Source: Ignavibacteriales bacterium (GTDB lineage Bacteria; Bacteroidota; Ignavibacteria; UBA10030). Taken from it: a stretch of DNA of 64,000 nt. Shown one piece after another: positions 45,052 through 53,213 of the stretch (position 1 is the stretch's first letter; each line of letters begins with the position of its first letter). The position numbers and the translations under genes were made by a program. The stretch covers positions 90,574 through 154,573 of the forward strand of contig JAPLFQ010000033.1 in the NCBI GenBank assembly GCA_026390595.1, written 5' to 3'. Below the pieces are notes generated by a model. The model searched no databases, had not been told where the DNA came from, and worked only from the letters and a program-made list of their open reading frames with translations.

Positions 45052-45237
45052 TCAGACGGAACACCCGCGGATGAGCATCCCCGCGCCAACGACCATAGCC
45101 AAACTTAGAACCAGGCCAACGTAGAATTGGCTATCGGTCAACGGTTTAGTTTCGCCGGTTTCGTCATCATGGGGAAGAAACCTTTCGACGAGCCAAAACG
45201 CGAACGGTTTCTCGTTATTCTTCTTAGGTTCGGGCAT
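45052..45237 (-). CDS. Small single-pass membrane protein B, Pho-boxed
   Basis: 61 residues, no known family. A short charged N-terminus (PEPKKNNEKPFAFWLVERFLPHDD in parts) leads to E29-x-K-P32-L-T-D35-x-Q-F38 and a C-terminal membrane segment (VGLVLSLAMVVGAGMLI), ending RGCSV. It shares the E-x-x-P-[LV]-[ST]-D-x-[EQ]-F motif and order with protein A. The ATG at 45237 follows GGAGGAG. The upstream frame to 45558 is not used, because it passes through a fold-back repeat and a Pho promoter that both lie in the leader. Confidence 0.7.
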   Translation of the reverse strand: MPEPKKNNEKPFAFWLVERFLPHDDETGETKPLTDSQFYVGLVLSLAMVVGAGMLIRGCSV

Positions 45238-45289
45238 ATCTCCTCCTTCCATAGACGCGATACCAAGTGCACTTTTGTTACTAGAACTC

Positions 45290-45428
45290 ATCTCAAAAAC
45301 GCCAACTACGTCATTGCGAGGCGTTTCTTGCCGAAGCAATCTCTCTTTTGTCTCGATGTACGTTGGTGAGATTGCTTCGCTCGCCCCTACGGGGCGTCGC
45401 TCGCAATGACTTTGAGGGTTTTTGAGAT
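45290..45428. repeat. 139-bp fold-back (MITE/REP-like) element in the leader of gene B
   Basis: The ends are perfect inverted repeats, ATCTCAAAAAC (45290-45300) and GTTTTTGAGAT (45418-45428). Inside, GTCATTGCGAGGCG and GAAGCAATCTC on the left are answered by GAGATTGCTTC and GCTCGCAATGAC on the right, with a small CCCCTACGGGG hairpin. This GCAATGAC/GTCATTGCGAG motif is a common dispersed palindrome in environmental bacteria. It contains no gene and lies just downstream of the TACCTTTG element, so it would be transcribed as a long hairpin. Confidence 0.75.
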
Positions 45429-45437
45429 AGCCTCTAA

Positions 45438-45493
45438 CAAAGGTAGTCCTTTGGCATTGTCCAGGTATTAGTTTAATGTTAAGGAACTGTGAA
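45438..45493 (-). promoter_or_regulatory. Pho box and promoter of small membrane protein B
   Basis: On the minus strand: TTCACA (45493-45488), TTAACA (45482-45477), CTAATA (45471-45466), ACAATG (45460-45455), 11 bp apart, 9 bases, then TACCTTTG (45445-45438). Spacing and the -7 sequence equal those of gene A. Transcription would begin about where the fold-back element begins. Confidence 0.72.
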
Positions 45494-45648
45494 GCCATCG
45501 ACGCGGCGGCGGTGGCGTGGCCTTCAACGATGAAACACGGTACGGAAGCAGTTGCCACACCCTCCCTTCTTCAGCAATTGCAGATTCTTGCACGGTTGAA
45601 TTGATTGAATTTGTAAAGCAATGGTTGCAATGGCAGAACCGACGAGAG

Positions 45649-45701
45649 TTTACAGTATCATAACAACCCAATCACATTTGGATAAAGCATCCTTCTATAT
45701 T
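45649..45701 (+). promoter_or_regulatory. Pho box and promoter of the glycosyltransferase operon
   Basis: TTTACA (45649-45654), ATAACA (45660-45665), ATCACA (45671-45676), ATAAAG (45682-45687), each 11 bp apart, then 8 bases and TATATT (45696-45701). The last hexamer is weak. The start codon is 28 bases further on. The geometry matches the other three Pho promoters. Confidence 0.65.
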
Positions 45702-45729
45702 GCGTCATCATTTTGATTAAGGGTCTTCA

Positions 45730-46872
45730 ATGCGAATCGCTTACTTCAACGCCAATCTTTGCCGCGGGCAGGATGGCGTAACGAGAGTCATGTACAAGAT
45801 GTTCGAGGCCGCACTCGCACGACATCACGAGCCGATAGCATTCACATCGACGCGGCCTGATCCGGAGGATCGGATCGTGCCGATGCACAAAGTCCGCTCT
45901 GTTGTTCTCCCCCTCCAGAAAAGCTACCGGATCGCTTTCCCAGGATACCAGATGTTTGCAAAATCCCTGGATGCTTTTGCACCTGATATTATGCACATCA
46001 ACAGTCCCTGCACGCTTGGCTTTGCGGCTATGAAGTATGCCCGGCAGTTCAGTATTCCCGTCGTCGCGACATATCATACTCACTTCCCCACCTATCCAAG
46101 ATACTACGGGCTCACGGCGTTGGAAGAGCTGGCGTGGAAAGTCTCGCGATATCTCTACAACAAGATGGATCGCACGTTCGTCCCCACGACGCCGATTCTC
46201 GATGAGCTCAGAGAACACAGCATCGACAGGTTGGAGTACCTCCCGAATGGTGTCGATCTCAATCTGTTCAATCCATCTCGATGGTCTTTGCTCTGGCGCG
46301 AGAATATCTCTCCGGACAACAAGCCCGTGGTCCTCTTCGTGAGCAGGCTCGTTTGGGAGAAGGATTTGGCCGTCCTGGCGCAGGCGTACCAAATCCTGCG
46401 TCAGAAACGAACGGATTTCGAAATGGTGATCGTGGGCGATGGCCACGCAAGGAAGGAATTCCAGGACTTGATGCCGGGCGCTCATTTCCTTGGCTACCAG
46501 TCAGGCCTCACACTCGCGGAAAGCTACGCTTCTTCAGACATATTTGTTTTCCCATCGACAACCGAAACCTTCGGCCTCGTGACGATCGAAGCAATGGCTT
46601 CAGGCCTTGCCCCCATAGCGGCAAAGGTCGGAGGTGCTACAGGTATCATCCAGGAAGGCAAATCCGGTCTGTTCGCGAAACCATTAAGCGGAGAAGATTT
46701 GGCGCACGGCGTGGATGGGCTGCTTGATGAAAAACGGATGAGGCAGCAATTGGCAGAAGGTGCTTTGCAGCGAGCCCAGGAATTCTCGTGGGAGAAAATA
46801 CTCTCTCAACTATTCGACAGCTATCAGTCGGTGATCAATGAACACAAACGACAACATGCTCGAGCTGCTTAG
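45730..46872 (+). CDS. GT4 family glycosyltransferase, probably glycolipid-forming
   Basis: 380 residues, GT-B fold. The acceptor half has GVTRVMYKMFEAALARHH, HINSPCTLGFAAMKYARQ and VVATYHTHFPTYPRYYGL; the donor half has the ATP-like nucleotide-sugar motif FVSRLVWEKDLAVLAQAY, VIVGDGHARKEF, and the E-x7-E motif in FPSTTETFGLVTIEAMASGLAPIA. The N-terminal pattern is like that of MgtA/SQD2-type enzymes that glycosylate diacylglycerol. It has a Pho box and overlaps a metallophosphoesterase gene by 35 bases. Glycolipid synthesis in phosphate starvation is inferred. Confidence 0.82.
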   Translation: MRIAYFNANLCRGQDGVTRVMYKMFEAALARHHEPIAFTSTRPDPEDRIVPMHKVRSVVLPLQKSYRIAFPGYQMFAKSLDAFAPDIMHINSPCTLGFAAMKYARQFSIPVVATYHTHFPTYPRYYGLTALEELAWKVSRYLYNKMDRTFVPTTPILDELREHSIDRLEYLPNGVDLNLFNPSRWSLLWRENISPDNKPVVLFVSRLVWEKDLAVLAQAYQILRQKRTDFEMVIVGDGHARKEFQDLMPGAHFLGYQSGLTLAESYASSDIFVFPSTTETFGLVTIEAMASGLAPIAAKVGGATGIIQEGKSGLFAKPLSGEDLAHGVDGLLDEKRMRQQLAEGALQRAQEFSWEKILSQLFDSYQSVINEHKRQHARAA

Positions 46873-47893
46873 CCCGGAAGAAATCGGCACGGGTTCCGGA
46901 TTCCTGCAGGGAGTCCCGCCAAGGGGGGAGTCTCCTCCCAGTGACTTCCGGCTGGTCCATATTTCTGACCCCCATCTGAGCCGTCAGTTCTATCGCGAAC
47001 ACCTCAAGTCTTTCAAACTCCTTCTCAAGTCCATCCTCGCCGCCGGTTGCGACCATCTCGTCATCACTGGTGACATCGTAAGCACCGGTGAGGAAGATGA
47101 CTACTATCTCGCCAGGGAGATTCTTGGGACTCTGGATTTGCTCGACTCTACACGCCTCACGGTCGTTCCAGGCAACCACGATATCTTCGGCGGCCCGCAT
47201 CGGGCGGTAGACGTTCTGAGTTTTCCACAGTACATACGCAATGTGGATTACGCCAGGCATCTCGACCTTTTTCAGATCGTATTCGGAGAAACGCTCGAAA
47301 ATGTCGTATCGTATGGGAGTGATTCCATTTTTCCGTTCGTGAAAAAGGTTGGACCCTATTCGATCATCGGATTGAATTCCATACCTCCCTGGTCTTTGCG
47401 AAGGAATCCGTTGGGCACCAACGGCAAACTGGACGACGCTCAGCGAAATGCCCTTCTTCGCATTCATGAGGAAGGGGAGCTTGATAGGACCCTCCCGCTC
47501 GTGGCAGTTCACCACCACTTCAATGACCTCCAGGATGAATCTGCGGGAGGCAGCTTCTGGAAGCGAGTCGAATCGAACACCATGAGAATGAGGGGCCGGA
47601 CGAAGACGCTGCGATTGTTCGAATCTCTTGGGATTCGCTATGTTCTCTATGGTCATATCCATCGAAATGAGATTTACCAGAACAATGCGATTACCCTTCT
47701 GAACGGCGCCGGCGCTGTGTGCGACGACCCTATCAGATTCCTGAAGTATAACCAGATTCTCCATTCCAACGGCATTGACCATCTCCAAACAGTCACGCTT
47801 CCGATTCCATTTCAGGTTCCTTCGTTCGCGCTCCCGAAACATCGACTTCACTTTCCGGTCGCGACTCCCCCCGTACCCTCAACCGCAGAGTGA
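46838..47893 (+). CDS. Calcineurin-like metallophosphoesterase of the Pho-boxed operon
   Basis: 351 residues with complete metal motifs: HISDPHLS (DxH), HLVITGDIVSTG (GDxx), VVPGNHD (GNHD), LVAVHHHF and VLYGHIHRNEI (GHxH). A soluble cytoplasmic enzyme is suggested, as no signal or membrane segment is seen. In other bacteria a PhoB-controlled enzyme of this superfamily (PlcP) cleaves phospholipids to diacylglycerol next to a glycosyltransferase; the same pairing here suggests that role. Nucleotide or other phosphodiester substrates remain possible. The start overlaps the glycosyltransferase. Confidence 0.82.
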   Translation: MNTNDNMLELLSPEEIGTGSGFLQGVPPRGESPPSDFRLVHISDPHLSRQFYREHLKSFKLLLKSILAAGCDHLVITGDIVSTGEEDDYYLAREILGTLDLLDSTRLTVVPGNHDIFGGPHRAVDVLSFPQYIRNVDYARHLDLFQIVFGETLENVVSYGSDSIFPFVKKVGPYSIIGLNSIPPWSLRRNPLGTNGKLDDAQRNALLRIHEEGELDRTLPLVAVHHHFNDLQDESAGGSFWKRVESNTMRMRGRTKTLRLFESLGIRYVLYGHIHRNEIYQNNAITLLNGAGAVCDDPIRFLKYNQILHSNGIDHLQTVTLPIPFQVPSFALPKHRLHFPVATPPVPSTAE

Positions 47894-47899
47894 AGGTAC

Positions 47900-48682
47900 G
47901 TGATAGATCTTTTGAAATGGCAGTTGGTGGAAGCTGAGAATCGGGTAATGCGTGCGTCCGATCAGGCAATTGAACGTGTTGCAGTTTTCGACCTCGATGG
48001 AACGCTCCTTATCGGAGATATCGGGGATGCTGTTTTCGCCTATCTCATTCTCGAAGGTCACCGCCTCACATTGAGCTGGGGAGAGTATCAACACCTTCTC
48101 CGAACCCACAAAAGCAAGGCCTACCGCACGGTAGTCGAAGCGATGGCGGGACTGGAACCTGATACTATTGTGCGGGCAACATCGGCGGTGATGAATGCTG
48201 CAAAGGAGTACCTCACTCTTGGATCAGACCGTGTGAGGAAACCCAAACCCCGACCTTTGCTTTCCCAGTTCGTTTCCCTGCTCCACCAACTTCAGTATCA
48301 AGTCTTCGTGATATCCGCGAGTAACCATGTTTCGGTTCAGCACGTTTCGCAAGCGTGGTTCAACGTCCCCCCATCGCATGCCTTCGGCATCCAGAGTCGA
48401 ACGTTTGAAGGCCGTTTGACGGCTGAACTCCTCTCCCCTGTCCCCATTGGCCCGGGAAAGGCTGAGCTCTTCAGGCTTGCTGCGGGTTCGGCCGTCCCTT
48501 TGATTACTGGTACCGACAGCGCACTGGATATTCCTCTGCTTCGGATAACACATCCCATGGGCTTCACTGTTTGGCTCGGTGACAATCCCAGTGACTATAA
48601 CGCTGCCATGGCTACTGTCAAGGGTGGGCAGAAGATCTTCTTTGCAGGATCGGACGAAGAGCCAGAATCGGATGACTACTAA
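47900..48682 (+). CDS. HAD-family phosphatase
   Basis: 260 residues. Motif I is VAVFDLDGTLLIGD near residue 28 with the nucleophile Asp, motif II VFVISASNH, and motif III/IV KAELF and LITGTDSALDIPLL, with the helical cap between, as in phosphoserine-phosphatase-like HADs. It starts at a GTG 6 bases after the phosphoesterase stop, so it is the third gene of the Pho-boxed operon. It could remove phosphate from phosphatidate or a sugar phosphate; this is inference. Its end overlaps the convergent glycosidase-like gene by 4 bases. Confidence 0.8.
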   Translation: MIDLLKWQLVEAENRVMRASDQAIERVAVFDLDGTLLIGDIGDAVFAYLILEGHRLTLSWGEYQHLLRTHKSKAYRTVVEAMAGLEPDTIVRATSAVMNAAKEYLTLGSDRVRKPKPRPLLSQFVSLLHQLQYQVFVISASNHVSVQHVSQAWFNVPPSHAFGIQSRTFEGRLTAELLSPVPIGPGKAELFRLAAGSAVPLITGTDSALDIPLLRITHPMGFTVWLGDNPSDYNAAMATVKGGQKIFFAGSDEEPESDDY

Positions 48683-51066
48683 GCTTCGAGCTGAATGAGG
48701 GCAGTGGAGACGTGCGGGGAAAACCTGATCTTCATCCCCCGAGGTAAGTTTTCTGATGCGATGAGGTGATGAGGGGACGACGGACTGATCTTCCTTGCCC
48801 TCCATGGCAGAAGAACATCGATCGAGCTTGGAGAGGATTTTGGAAGAAACCGTGACGCAAAAGAAAGGTTGAAGGAGTTATCCGTTTGAAATTCCAGTGC
48901 GAGGCTGATCTTGCCGAACCCGGTAGGAGCGTCGGTGATTCTGAGATTCCTCCCCTTTTTCATCAGGTGGGGCGCCGCACCGGCAAAGAACTCCAATCTT
49001 CCCTCTTGTTCTCTCAAGAGACAATCACGCAGAAAGAGAACTACTTCGGCAGCCGCCCAACCATGATGACCGTCCCCCATCGCCCCACCCTCCGTTTTCG
49101 GGTGAATTGCTTCAGGAAACGTGTAGCTTGCGGTCGCTTGCCGAAAGATCGAAGCAGCAATCCTCCATGCGTCATCACTTTCTCCTTGATTCAGAAGAGA
49201 ATGTGCTACCTGCAAGGTGAGATATGCATTGTATCCTGAATGAATAATGGGATGATAGAAGCCCCGCTCGTCGATGAACCTCTCAACAATCGCTTTGAGG
49301 GTCTCCCTTGGATGTGGGATGGTCGGTTCGAAAAGACTCAACGGATAGATACTGCTCACCGAACCAATGGCACTCTCGTCGAAGGGCCTGGACGGCGTCG
49401 ACGGTATGAGGGGTACGCCCAATCTCTGTTCGACCGACCGGAAAGACTCCAGCAGATCGCTCTCGAACTCCGAGGCCTCGGTCTCGAAAAGCGTCGCTGC
49501 GCTTTCATGCCGAAGCTCCCTAGCAATCTCAGAGAGAGCCTTCAATCCAGCCAGGCTCCAGAATGAATCCCAGTAGTATTGATCGACGGTACCTAGGTGC
49601 TCTGCACTCAGACTCTCGGGCATCAATCTTTTGTGCGTTGAGCCCGTGTTTCCCGTCTTCCTTCGCATGCGAATGATCCAGCGTCCAGCTTTGGCGAGCG
49701 CCGGATACAATTCCTTCAGCCACAGCAACGAACGGGTAAATCGATAGTGTTCGTAGACCGTCCAGAGCACGGCACCATTCGAGTCCCACTCTCCCCCAGG
49801 CGCACGGAAAAACCCATCTGACATCAGTCGTGTTGGGAACCCATCGATAACCTGACGGACACGTTTGGGAAAGCCGAGCACGTCCAGCGCTTTCAGCATC
49901 GGAGCGGCATCGCGAAACCAGAAATGGTGATAGAGATATGGGCCGGGAGAGATGAAATCTCCATCCTGGAACTGCAGGAGAGCATTCCGGGAGGCCTCGA
50001 AGAGTTCCTGCAATGAATCGTCGCCGAAATCAATAGCCGCGGAACCTTCAAGCTCTTTCGCCCACGCTGCTTGTTGCTCGCCTCTCCGTTTCTCAAAGGA
50101 CACTCTCCAGGTTCGCTTAATCGGGCTCGCCTTGAGCTCCGCCCTGGTTCCGAGAGCCATGCTGTAGCAAATGGATTGCTCGGCCGAGGGACTGAGAGTC
50201 AGATCAAAAAGAGCAACGGCGTTGGCCAGCCCTTTTGCGCAGGCAATTGTGTCCCTGTGTTCAGCTGTTTGTTCCGACTTGATGCTCCTTGCAGCGTCCC
50301 CGAGGCTGGCACTGCCGAACACGACTGCTCTCGGTTCCTGAGCGAATACCATCCCGACGATCCCGTCGACGGAAGCAACGCGCGGCGATTCAAAGTCGAT
50401 CTTCTTGATGGGTGCGACACCCTCCACTCCGAAAGGCCTGATGGCAACGCCGACCTGCATGTGGCGGGGAACTGATGACTGATTCAGCACTGTTGCCCGA
50501 CAAAACATGATATCCTTGCCGCCGCGCACACAACCTACAAAAGCCTCTGTCTGCAGTCGCAATCCTCGCCAGGTGAATGCGGTGGTGATGCGAGGTGCGT
50601 CTGTGTCGAGTTGTTGGTCGACGCTAGAAGACAGGCTGGGGAAGAATATCTCTCCGTTTTCAACCAGCCAGACATCGATAGACCATTCCCGCGGCAAGGG
50701 AGTAACGAGACCACGGGGATCAATGATTGCCTCATGAAAGCCTGTCGGAGACCCGAGTGCGGTCCAATCACGATGAGTGATGTTGATGAGAAGCGGGTTC
50801 TGAGAGCGGGGAATGAAGCTGGCGCTTCCTGGCTCAAGCTGCCGGTGAACCCAGTATGGATAAATCCATGAGCGGTTCATCTGCAACACGCTGAAGTTCA
50901 GCAGACCGCGGATGAGCATGGGGGCGCTCAGTTCAAAGAGCTCACGCGGGAAGCCCGTTCCGTCAACGTCACCTGCGGCGCTGACGAGACGGAATTGGGA
51001 GAGAGATTCTTCGGAGAGATTGAGCTTCTTGAGAGCCTGCTCAAGCAGGAACGAATTCAGGTTCAC
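48679..51066 (-). CDS. Six-hairpin glycosidase-like protein (glycogen debranching/glucoamylase type)
   Basis: 795 residues. The N-terminal half is beta-rich (super-sandwich-like, for example WSIDVWLVENGEIFFPSL and TTAFTWRGLRLQTEAFVGCVRGG). From about residue 370 an (alpha/alpha)6 barrel is suggested by YLYHHFWFRDAAPMLKALDVLGF, DGFFRAPGGEWDSNGAVLWTVYEHYRFT, DQYYWDSFWSLAGLKAL and the C-terminal FPEAIHPKTEGGAMGDGHHGWAAAEVV. The probable acids are in the FRD and GEWDSNG parts. No signal peptide is seen. It follows phoR by 15 bases on the same strand. The substrate is not known. Confidence 0.7.
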   Translation of the reverse strand: MNLNSFLLEQALKKLNLSEESLSQFRLVSAAGDVDGTGFPRELFELSAPMLIRGLLNFSVLQMNRSWIYPYWVHRQLEPGSASFIPRSQNPLLINITHRDWTALGSPTGFHEAIIDPRGLVTPLPREWSIDVWLVENGEIFFPSLSSSVDQQLDTDAPRITTAFTWRGLRLQTEAFVGCVRGGKDIMFCRATVLNQSSVPRHMQVGVAIRPFGVEGVAPIKKIDFESPRVASVDGIVGMVFAQEPRAVVFGSASLGDAARSIKSEQTAEHRDTIACAKGLANAVALFDLTLSPSAEQSICYSMALGTRAELKASPIKRTWRVSFEKRRGEQQAAWAKELEGSAAIDFGDDSLQELFEASRNALLQFQDGDFISPGPYLYHHFWFRDAAPMLKALDVLGFPKRVRQVIDGFPTRLMSDGFFRAPGGEWDSNGAVLWTVYEHYRFTRSLLWLKELYPALAKAGRWIIRMRRKTGNTGSTHKRLMPESLSAEHLGTVDQYYWDSFWSLAGLKALSEIARELRHESAATLFETEASEFESDLLESFRSVEQRLGVPLIPSTPSRPFDESAIGSVSSIYPLSLFEPTIPHPRETLKAIVERFIDERGFYHPIIHSGYNAYLTLQVAHSLLNQGESDDAWRIAASIFRQATASYTFPEAIHPKTEGGAMGDGHHGWAAAEVVLFLRDCLLREQEGRLEFFAGAAPHLMKKGRNLRITDAPTGFGKISLALEFQTDNSFNLSFASRFLPKSSPSSIDVLLPWRARKISPSSPHHLIASENLPRGMKIRFSPHVSTALIQLEA

Positions 51067-51081
51067 TGTCAGGCACCGGCG

Positions 51082-52524
51082 CTACTTATTCAGGTCGAAT
51101 GCGAACGTGGTGCCTTTGCCTACCTCGCTTGTCACTGAGATCTTGCTGCTGTGTGCTTCGATGATGTGTTTGACGATGGCAAGTCCGAGGCCTGTCCCCC
51201 CCACATCCCGGGAACGGGTCTTGTCTACCCTGTAGAACCTCTCGAAGATCCTTGGAAGGTGTACAGACTCGATACCCGGGCCGCTGTCGGCGATCGAGAT
51301 CGTCACAGAACGCTCGGATTCCATGAGGCGTACAGTGGTTGTGGCCCCTTCCGGACTGTACTTGATGGCATTGTCCACGAGATTTCCAAGAGCCTGGCGC
51401 AAACGATCTTTGTCGCCGAGCACCAGCACGTCGTGGTCAGGCGCATCGATAAGGAGATTCTGCTTTCTTTTGGCTGCAGCGTCCGAAAAGTCTGCAATAA
51501 GGTTCTTCAGTATCGACACAGCGTCGACGTACCGGAAACTCATTTTCATTTCGCCTGACTCGATGCGTGAAATCTCGATGAGGTCAGTCAGGAGTATATC
51601 CAGGCGGTTTGCGTGATGATAGGCCTTTTCGACGAATCTTCGGTTCACTGCCGCGTCATCCAGTGCCCCTTCGAGAAGCGTCTCAAGAAAGCCTTTCAAC
51701 GAGAAGATCGGTGTTCGGAGCTCGTGGGACACATTACCCAGAAATTCACTTCGAACGCGCTCGAGTTTCTTCAGCTGCTCAATATCTGCCTTGAGCTTGT
51801 CCGTCATTTCGTTGATCAGTTCCGCCAGCCGGCCAATCTCATCATTCGAGCGAACGGGGAGCTTCTGGTCGAGGTTGCCCGCCTTGATCTCCTTGACCAT
51901 TTCAGCGATCTCCGTGAGGGAACTCGTCAATCGCCTGGAGACAATCCGACTTGCCATCAGCACGACAAGAAGGATGACAATCGACCCGACAACGATTTTG
52001 AAGCGAATCTCGTACATCACGCGATTGACCTCTGTCAGTTCGACGGAAACCCGGACGAACTGAAGATTTCGAAACACGGCCGCGGACGGGACGGCGACCT
52101 TCTGTGCAACGTACACAAGGTCTTGATTAATCGATTTGCTGGTTCTGACGTTTGAACCGGTTCCCTTCTGGCGGGCTTCGACAACTTCCGGTCGCTGAGA
52201 GTGATTTTCGAGACCTCCAAGCAGAGAATCAGGAACGGATGAGTCATAGACAACCACCCCCGAAGAATCAATAAGCGTGATACGCATACGCGCCGCCAGG
52301 GACATTACTGTGAGATCTTTCTCCACGTTGTCACGCGATTCCCCCCGCACCGTCCAATCCTGTAAGAGCGAGTGTATCACGTTGGTTTCAGTGCGAAGGC
52401 CTGAGAGCAACCGGTCGAAGAAATACCTCTCAATCTCGTAGCTCAGCAGCACTCCCAGAAGAGCAATGACGAGAACCGAGATGGCAATGAATGTGACAGC
52501 TATCCGTGTACGTATGCTGCGCAT
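51082..52524 (-). CDS. phoR: Phosphate-regulon sensor histidine kinase PhoR
   Basis: 480 residues. Two membrane segments (IAVTFIAISVLVIALLGVLLSY and IVVGSIVILLVVLMASRIVS) flank a sensor region of about 150 residues. A HAMP domain follows, then the phosphoacceptor motif FLGNVSHELRTPIFSLKGFLETLLEGALDD, which is typical of PhoR, and the ATPase boxes NLVDNAIKYSPEG, DSGPGIE, RFYRVDKTRSRDVGGTGLGLAIVKHI in parts. Its start overlaps the phoB stop by one base. Four Pho boxes lie in the same island. Confidence 0.92.
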   Translation of the reverse strand: MRSIRTRIAVTFIAISVLVIALLGVLLSYEIERYFFDRLLSGLRTETNVIHSLLQDWTVRGESRDNVEKDLTVMSLAARMRITLIDSSGVVVYDSSVPDSLLGGLENHSQRPEVVEARQKGTGSNVRTSKSINQDLVYVAQKVAVPSAAVFRNLQFVRVSVELTEVNRVMYEIRFKIVVGSIVILLVVLMASRIVSRRLTSSLTEIAEMVKEIKAGNLDQKLPVRSNDEIGRLAELINEMTDKLKADIEQLKKLERVRSEFLGNVSHELRTPIFSLKGFLETLLEGALDDAAVNRRFVEKAYHHANRLDILLTDLIEISRIESGEMKMSFRYVDAVSILKNLIADFSDAAAKRKQNLLIDAPDHDVLVLGDKDRLRQALGNLVDNAIKYSPEGATTTVRLMESERSVTISIADSGPGIESVHLPRIFERFYRVDKTRSRDVGGTGLGLAIVKHIIEAHSSKISVTSEVGKGTTFAFDLNK

Positions 52525-53213
52525 CAGAGATCCTTTCGAAAGCGATAGCCAACGCCTTTTACTGTTTCGATGTGGTGTGCGTGTTTGCCCAGCTTCTCCC
52601 GAATCTTCCGGATGTGAACATCGATCGTCCGGTCAATGACATACACGTCGTGGCCCCAGATTTCGTTGAGCAACGTCTGGCGAGAGACCACGCGCTCGGG
52701 ATGTCGGGCAAGGAAGAGGAGCAATTCGAATTCTTTCTTAGGCAAATGAATGTCGTTCTTGCCAATGGAGACGACGTAGTTGTTCATCTGAATGTCCAGT
52801 TCACCAACTCTCAGAACGTCCGACTCGTCGGCCTCCTCCCCTTCCTCCCGCGCTTTCAATACACGCTTCACGCGAGCCAGAAACGTGCGTACTTTCACCG
52901 GCTTTGCGATGTAGTCGTCAGCGCCCAGCTCCAGACCTACGACCTCATCGGCCTCGCTATCCCGCGCTGTCAGGAAAATAATCGGCGTCTTGGCCGTCCC
53001 TGGATCCTTCCGTATCGCTTTGCACACCTCCAGGCCGTCCAGTTCAGGCATCATGACATCCAAGACGACGAGGTTCGGACGCTGCTTGACATACCTCAGT
53101 GCCTCTTTGCCATTCCCGGCCGTAAGGACGCGATAGCCTTCTTTCTCGAGGTTATACTTCAGCAATTCCAGGATGTCTTTTTCGTCATCAACGACAAGTA
53201 TGGTGGAAACCAT
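52524..53213 (-). CDS. phoB: Phosphate-regulon response regulator PhoB
   Basis: 229 residues, OmpR/PhoB family. Receiver domain with VVDDEKDILELLKYNLEKEG, phospho-accepting Asp in LVVLDVMMPELDGLEV, and Lys in DDYIAKPVKVR; then a winged helix with HLPKKEFELLLFLARHPERVVSRQTLLNEIWGHDVYVIDRTIDVHIRKIREKLG in parts. It probably binds the 11-bp spaced hexamers seen at four promoters between 42215 and 45701. No Pho box was found before phoB itself. Confidence 0.92.
   Translation of the reverse strand: MVSTILVVDDEKDILELLKYNLEKEGYRVLTAGNGKEALRYVKQRPNLVVLDVMMPELDGLEVCKAIRKDPGTAKTPIIFLTARDSEADEVVGLELGADDYIAKPVKVRTFLARVKRVLKAREEGEEADESDVLRVGELDIQMNNYVVSIGKNDIHLPKKEFELLLFLARHPERVVSRQTLLNEIWGHDVYVIDRTIDVHIRKIREKLGKHAHHIETVKGVGYRFRKDL

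Noticed and set aside
45052-45558. Reading small gene B as a 168-residue protein from 45558
   Set aside because: The extra part translates a Pho box, a -7 element and a fold-back repeat; ATG 45237 has a perfect GGAGGAG before it.
46835-47851. A 338-codon minus-strand frame opposite the metallophosphoesterase
   Set aside because: The plus-strand gene has all metal motifs; the antisense frame has none and no ribosome-binding site.
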